Positions 54,963 through 60,000 of a DNA stretch of 60,000 nt are shown here, one piece after another (position 1 is the first letter of the stretch; each line of letters opens with the position of its first letter). The notes under the pieces were generated by a model that saw nothing but the letters and a program-made list of their open reading frames with translations, did not search any database and was not told where the DNA came from. The stretch is taken from positions 107,649,141 through 107,709,140 of the forward strand of contig CM043942.1 of assembly GCA_014529385.2 (NCBI GenBank). Direction: 5' to 3'. The position numbers were made by a program, and so were the translations under genes. Origin of the DNA: Adiantum capillus-veneris. Lineage: Eukaryota; Streptophyta; Polypodiopsida; Polypodiales; Pteridaceae.

Positions 54963-55462
54963 AGTACTATTCCTCTCCCAGTGTTTTCTTCTTCCCAACG
55001 AGCTTCACATCGGCAATGGATTGAAGCTCGGACCTTCCATGACTATGGAGGCATTGTGAGCTCGGCACATAAAGCTCATGCATCAAGGTGTCAAGAGGCT
55101 GAACTCCACAAGCTAAAAGGGGTAAGAGATTGAGTACTATTCCGGTGTTTATTCCTCTCCGTACAAAGGAAGAGTGCAAAAGATGTTGAAGATGATGAAA
55201 GAGGAAATAGAAGGAAGACAACAACTCAGAGTAGGAAGAAGATGGAGAAGGAGAAGACACAGAGCTTGAGTACGAGATCTCTGTAGTCTATCTCTCTGTA
55301 TTAGAATAATAGAGTATATACAAACTCAGGGCTCCAAAGCTTATATGAGACCCTAAGAGATAAGGTGTCCTTTCACACCCGATGTCCAGGGGGAAAAACC
55401 CAATGGGAGAAAAGTGCCCCTGATGAAGCGCGTATACACACTAACACTACTACATGTCTACA
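54963..55462 (-). repeat. Candidate 3' LTR of copia element F
   Basis: On the minus strand a purine tract (ACAGGGGAGTTT) after the F pol stop is followed at 55462 by TGTAGACATGTAG, a plausible LTR start. The other end is not resolved; it may stop well before 54963. Confidence 0.4.
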
Positions 55463-58400
55463 AAACTCCCCTGTAGTGATAGTGTGAATCCGTACAAGGT
55501 AGCAGATCATCATGTGTATGAGAGTAAGCCCAAAGCTTTTCGGAAATCTTCAAACTTTTCTCGTGATAACGCCTTCGTAAATAGATCTGCAATGTTATCC
55601 TGTGTAGGACAGCAAGTTAGTGTGATCTCCCATGCATGTAGCCTTTCCCTGACATAGTGGTAGTGAACCTTTATGTGCTTTGTTCTTGCATGAAATACTG
55701 GATTCCTTGCAACTGCCATAGCCCTCTGATTGTCAGTGAAAATGGTAGTGGGTGCCTGTTGACACTCACAAAGATCTGCCAATAACCTGTGTATCCATAC
55801 ACAATCAATTGTTGCCGTGAAAGCTGCCCTGTACTCAGCTTCACAAGTTGATGTAGCCACTGTGGGTTGCTTCTTGCTTAGCCAAGATATACATGCATTT
55901 CCCAAGAAAAAACAATTCCCACTTGTGGAATGTCATGTGTCAAAATCACCAGCCCAATCTAAATCGTTGTAACCAAGAAGCTGCATAGAACTGTGCTTTC
56001 CATACATATCCCCCCTTGGAAAGAACATGGAAAGATTAGCGGTACCTGAAAGGTAACAAAGTATGCGCTTCACAGCCTGCCAATGATGCATACCTGGGCT
56101 GTGCATAAATCTTCTTGCTTGTGAAACCCCAAATTGAATGCCTGGACGAGTGTTTCCTGCCAAATATATCAAGCAACCAACCGTTGCTACATAAGTAACA
56201 TCAAAAGGTTTTCCAGCATCGTGCATGCTCAACTTTGATCCAGTTTCTACGGGTGTAGAGATTGGTTTACAATTTTGAATACCAAACTTGTCCAAAATTT
56301 TATTCAAATATTTTGCCTGCAACATGTATATGCCATCCTCTAATTGCACAAACTGAATACCCAAGTAATAATGTAGTAAACCAAGATCAGACATCTCAAA
56401 GGTTTTTCTCAAAGAATCTTTAAACGCTTCAATTTCATCTGCAGTATTTCCTGTAAGAAGCATATCATCCACATAAAGTGTTAGCATAATGAGAACTCCA
56501 TCTCTCTTTTTGACATACAAAGTACTTTCTGTTGGACTATTCTAAAATCCCTGGCCAATCAAATAAGTATGTATCTTCTCATACCATGCTCTTAGAGCCT
56601 GTTTGAGACCATACAAAGCTTTACGCAATCTACATACCTTTTGCTCTTGACCTTTTACAACAAAACCACTTGGTTGACTTACATAAACTTCTTCCTGCAA
56701 ATCACCATTCAAAAAAGCAGTTTTGATATCCAACTGATGCACTTTCCAACCATGATGAGCAGCAATTGCAACTAGTGATCTAATTGTGGACGCATGAGAA
56801 GTAGGAGCAAAGGTTTCATCATAATCTATGCCTTTCTGTTGCGCATAGCCTTTTGCCACAAGCCTTTCTTTGTACCTGTCAACAGTACCATCTTATTTCC
56901 TTTTTACCTTAAAAACCCACTTAGTACCAATAGGCTTTTTACCTGTAGGCAAGTCCACTAGATCCCATGTATGATTCTTATGAATAGAATCAATTTCTTG
57001 TTGCATAGCATCTTTCCACTGAACACACTCTAAAGATTGTTCAAATGAATCAGGCTCATCTGCATCACAAAGAGTGCTTAAGCAAGACAAATCTCTGCCA
57101 AAAGTAGTACCAGCACGAGTTTTTCGTGGCAACAGTGCATCCAACTTGCTATCCTGCAAAGTTTTTTGAACCCATTTAGGCAAGGTTCTTTCTTCCCTGA
57201 GAACTTCTTGCTCTTCACGCACAATTTCCTCTACATCATGAGGTGTCACATGATGATCAAAAGATTGATCAAGATTATCAACCTGTTGTGATTCTTGATT
57301 CTCCAGAAAAGAAGGAAGCAAACCTTCAAATACATCATGTGTCTACATATGAGGTACATCAAAAGCAACCATAGGTTGAGCAGTAGTTTCTGCAAAAATT
57401 ACATCACGACTTTCAAAAATCTTGTTTGTAGAAGGATTGTAAAGTCTATAACCTTTACTTCCACTACTGTACCCCACAAATATACATTTGATTGCCTTAT
57501 CATCATGCTTCCCACGTAACTGATGAGGGATGTGAGCATAAGCAAGACAACCAAAAACACGAAGATAGCTGACTGAAGGTTTTCTGTCATACCAAGCTTC
57601 ATATGGAGTAATGGTCTTCAAGGCATGAGTAGGACACCTGTTCAAAACATGTGCTACACAAGCAACTGCCTCCATCCATAGCTTATGAGGCAAACTCTTA
57701 GCCTTGAGTATACATCTAGCCGTCTCCATTAAAGACCTGTTCTTCCTTTCTACAACACCATTCTGTTGTGGTGTGTATGGCATAGTGCATTGGTGTTTAA
57801 TGCCTTTCTTTCCCAAAAAATCCTTAAATGCACCTGACATGTATTCACCTCCTCGATCGGTACGCAGAGTCTGTACTTTGCAACCTGTTTCATTTTTAAC
57901 CATGGCGACATAATGTTGAAAAACTACAAACACATATGACTTTGATTTGAGTGGATACACCCAAAAAAACCTAGAAAAGTCATCAATGAAGGTCACAAAA
58001 TAAAGGTTGTTTCCTATAGATGGCGTCCTCATAGAACCACATACATCACTGTGTACAAGCTGCAACTTTCGTGTCCCTTTAACTGAGCCATCCTGTGAAA
58101 ATGCAAATCTGTGCATCTTTCCAAGAACACAACCTTCACATACATGTCTTGATGGCATCTCCAATAAAGATAAATCATGCACCATATTATGACATTGTAA
58201 AGTCATCAAACTGCCATAACTAACATGCCCAAATCTAGCATGCCACAACTCAGCATCCTGCATGGCCTGAGTCTTTGTTTCTGCAATACATACCTGAATC
58301 TGCTTTTCATAACGATCTAGCACAAATAGTCCATTTTCCACCGTACCTGTAGTGATAAGAGAATAACCATTCTCTCGATCTCCTACAACACATCTGTCAT

Positions 58401-58561
58401 CCTCAAAAATGACCCGAAGACCATTTTTTGCAAGAGAGGATACAGACAACAAATTCTTCTTGATCCCTGGAACATATAAGACATCTGGAAAGCATAAATC
58501 TGAACCATCTAAAATGGTAATCAAAATCTTACCAACGCCTTTGATTGGATAAGAAGCATTA
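55463..58561 (-). mobile_element. Element F: Ty1/copia, 5' end cut by element I
   Basis: Covers the pol pseudogene and its downstream purine tract. Motif wording is closest to element E (both have TKHI.VH.HYV.ERL and LFTKA.SREK.EDF), so E and F are probably related families. The 5' end is lost at 58561. Confidence 0.85.
55510..58524 (-). pseudogene. Copia element F pol: integrase, RT, RNase H, with four stops
   Basis: One continuous reading frame of about 1005 codons on the minus strand, interrupted only by TAG 57343, TAA 56893, TAG 56542 and TGA 55933. Order: end of protease region (LYVPGIKKNLLSVSSL), zinc HARFGH ... CEGCVLGKMHR, integrase HSDVCGSM, RTDRGGEY, QQNGVVERKN. RT follows: KWVFKVKRK, AKGYAQQKGIDYDETFAP, LDIKTAFLNGDLQEEVYV, the intact active site YVDDM, HYYLGIQF. 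Then RNase H: CISWLSKKQPTVATST, FTDNQRAM, RTKHIKVHYH. Gag and the protease active site are missing because element I interrupts at 58562. At least two of the stops fit C-to-T changes. Confidence 0.92.
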
Positions 58562-60000
58562 TGTCATAATAATCAATATCTAATTCTCCTAAATGATTTT
58601 CTCATATTAAACTGATCATTTAATGTGGGGAAGTGCCAAGGGAGAAAAAGCTAGAATATTGGTTAAGTTAGCAGACCGGCCACAGTAGGGATCCAAAGGA
58701 GGGAAAATAGGGATCCAAAGGGGGGGCCATCTGCAAAAGAGCCATGTGAAACAACGGGCTAAAAAGACCCTAAGGTTCAGCCCATTAAGACTTCCAAAAT
58801 GCTAAGGTTCCAAAATTCAAAGGTTGTGTCCAAAGGTCAACCTTAGGGAAAATTGGATGCTTAGTGTGTGCCCAAAAAGTCTTTCTACATCCCTACATGG
58901 GAGGGGGCGAGCCCCAAAGCTAGGGGATGAGAGAGAAAGCCACACACACACACACAGACTCCCTTTACACAAAGGGAATGAGGGACACATGTCAGCTCCC
59001 TAGGCCAGATGCCCACAAGGTATGCCCAATTCCTATTGGAAGACCCTTGAAGTGGACCAATGAGAATTAGGCTAGAGTAAATCTAGTTTAATTAATTTAA
59101 AAACATTTAATAAAAGAAACCAATAAGAATTAAGTGTCCTAGAAGACTATTGGGCAGTCTCCCAAGGGGTCCAATGAGCATTCAGGAGCCCCATGGCTTG
59201 CCTGATTCCTATTGGCCAGGAGGCAAAGGGGTCCAATGAGAGTTTAGTTTAATTATTTAATTATCTAAAGCTCTCACAAAAGGGGAAAGGGGGACACATG
59301 TCAGAAGGCTATCACTTATGCTGCTTAATCCCTATTGGCTTGACCTGGGGAGGTCCAATGAGGCAAAAGCCAGACTAACTTAGCAGCTAGGGCTCGCCCA
59401 AGAGAGAGAGGGGGCTGATTTTTGCTTGGCATGGACACTCACACTCTCACACTTGACCATGTGTGAAGGGAAAATACTCTATCTCCTCCCAAGCTTTAAT
59501 GGAGAGCTCATCACCTACTCCAAGCTTGTGAGATAGAGGCCTACATCAACACTCTCTTGGCATGTGGATGCAAATCCAACCAAGAGCCAAGCTTCAATGC
59601 ATGCTCATCTTCTCTACCAAGCTAATTACTAAGCTAAGCTATGCTAATATGAGTGATTATGTGAGGAGATGTACTTCTTTCTCGTAAGATACTTCTTTTT
59701 CCTCTCAATCTACTCTCATACCCTGCTAGCTCTCACCATCTTCGAAGGTGTGTGAGGTCTTGGGTCTAAGAACGGGGATAATTCAAGTTGTGTTTGATTA
59801 AGTGTTTTGCTTGGTGTATGAAGCTTCCATCTTCATTGCACTAGCTAGTCTTGAAGGAACACAAAGAATTGTATTGTACAATGTCTCTCTTGATGGGAGA
59901 AACTATAATACAAAGCCTTTTGGAGGGGGGACCGGCTCCATGCAAATCCGGTCCTCAACTGTTGTCAATAGCTTAATTGCTCTGTCTTTTGAAAGTATTG
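58562..60000 (+). repeat. LTR of element I, a relative of element H, running off the window
   Basis: Starts TGTCATAATAATC at 58562 with no polypurine tract before it, directly abutting copia F, so it is a 5' LTR or a solo LTR in plus orientation. It is a diverged inverted relative of the H LTRs. The block with CTCACCATCTTCGAAGG and GGACCGGCTCCATG near 59730-59960 matches the reverse complement of 13740-13975. By the H length it should end at about 60150. Several CCAATGAG/CCTATTGG motifs repeat between 59020 and 59360. Confidence 0.85.

Overview
The window is plant nuclear DNA made almost entirely of nested LTR retrotransposons. Evidence for a land plant: a broken Qc-SNARE gene of the plant SYP5 type, a dirigent-domain coding exon, and retroelements of plant lineages (Tat-like Ty3/gypsy with a second RNase H, a chromodomain Ty3/gypsy, Tork/Tnt1-like Ty1/copia). 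Long CT/GA microsatellites and near-total transposon cover suggest a large genome. I cannot place the species. No complete, undamaged cellular gene is visible.

Layout. 1-3305: decayed Tat-like gypsy copy (element A), broken inside the integrase. 3306-6540: an unrecognised degenerate coding remnant (- strand), then CT/GA microsatellites around a perfect 32-bp palindrome. 6544-7494: SYP5-type SNARE pseudogene. 9496-9912 (-): dirigent exon with duplicated ACGT-core motifs upstream. 10533-11871: non-autonomous DNA element with 14-bp terminal inverted repeats between TTAA sites. 11970-13669: two copies of an unassigned repeat (J1, J2). 13670-22218 (-): chromodomain gypsy (H) with both LTRs and TSD TACCA, inserted in J2. 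22842-40086: an old copia (E) split by a Tork-like copia (D, 23174-28686, TSD TGGCA) and by a Tat-like gypsy (B, 30330-39595, TSD GCAA). 40573-52969: a 12.4-kb Tat-like gypsy (C, TSD CTGC). 52974-54960: flank, purine tract, copia scraps. 55510-58561 (-): copia F, cut by a gypsy LTR (I, 58562 onward) related to H and running off the window.

How the parts work together. B and C look youngest: their LTR pairs are nearly identical, and TATA boxes, primer-binding sites, polypurine tracts and target duplications are all visible. C is intact apart from one 1-bp deletion between protease and reverse transcriptase. B has one indel before its zinc knuckle and one in-frame stop near the integrase C-terminus. 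D is a single ORF with one TAG, but its RT active site reads YVDN, so it should not be autonomous.

The most novel signal is the 1.66 kb between primer-binding site and gag in C. It holds two ~70-codon paralogous ORFs (A1, A2), then two ~150-residue paralogous repeats (B1, B2). Two GT-AG introns (43845-43932, 44401-44458) would join B1 and B2 in frame behind an ATG at 43825. An A-type ORF also precedes gag in the divergent element B, so this accessory module has been kept across element families.
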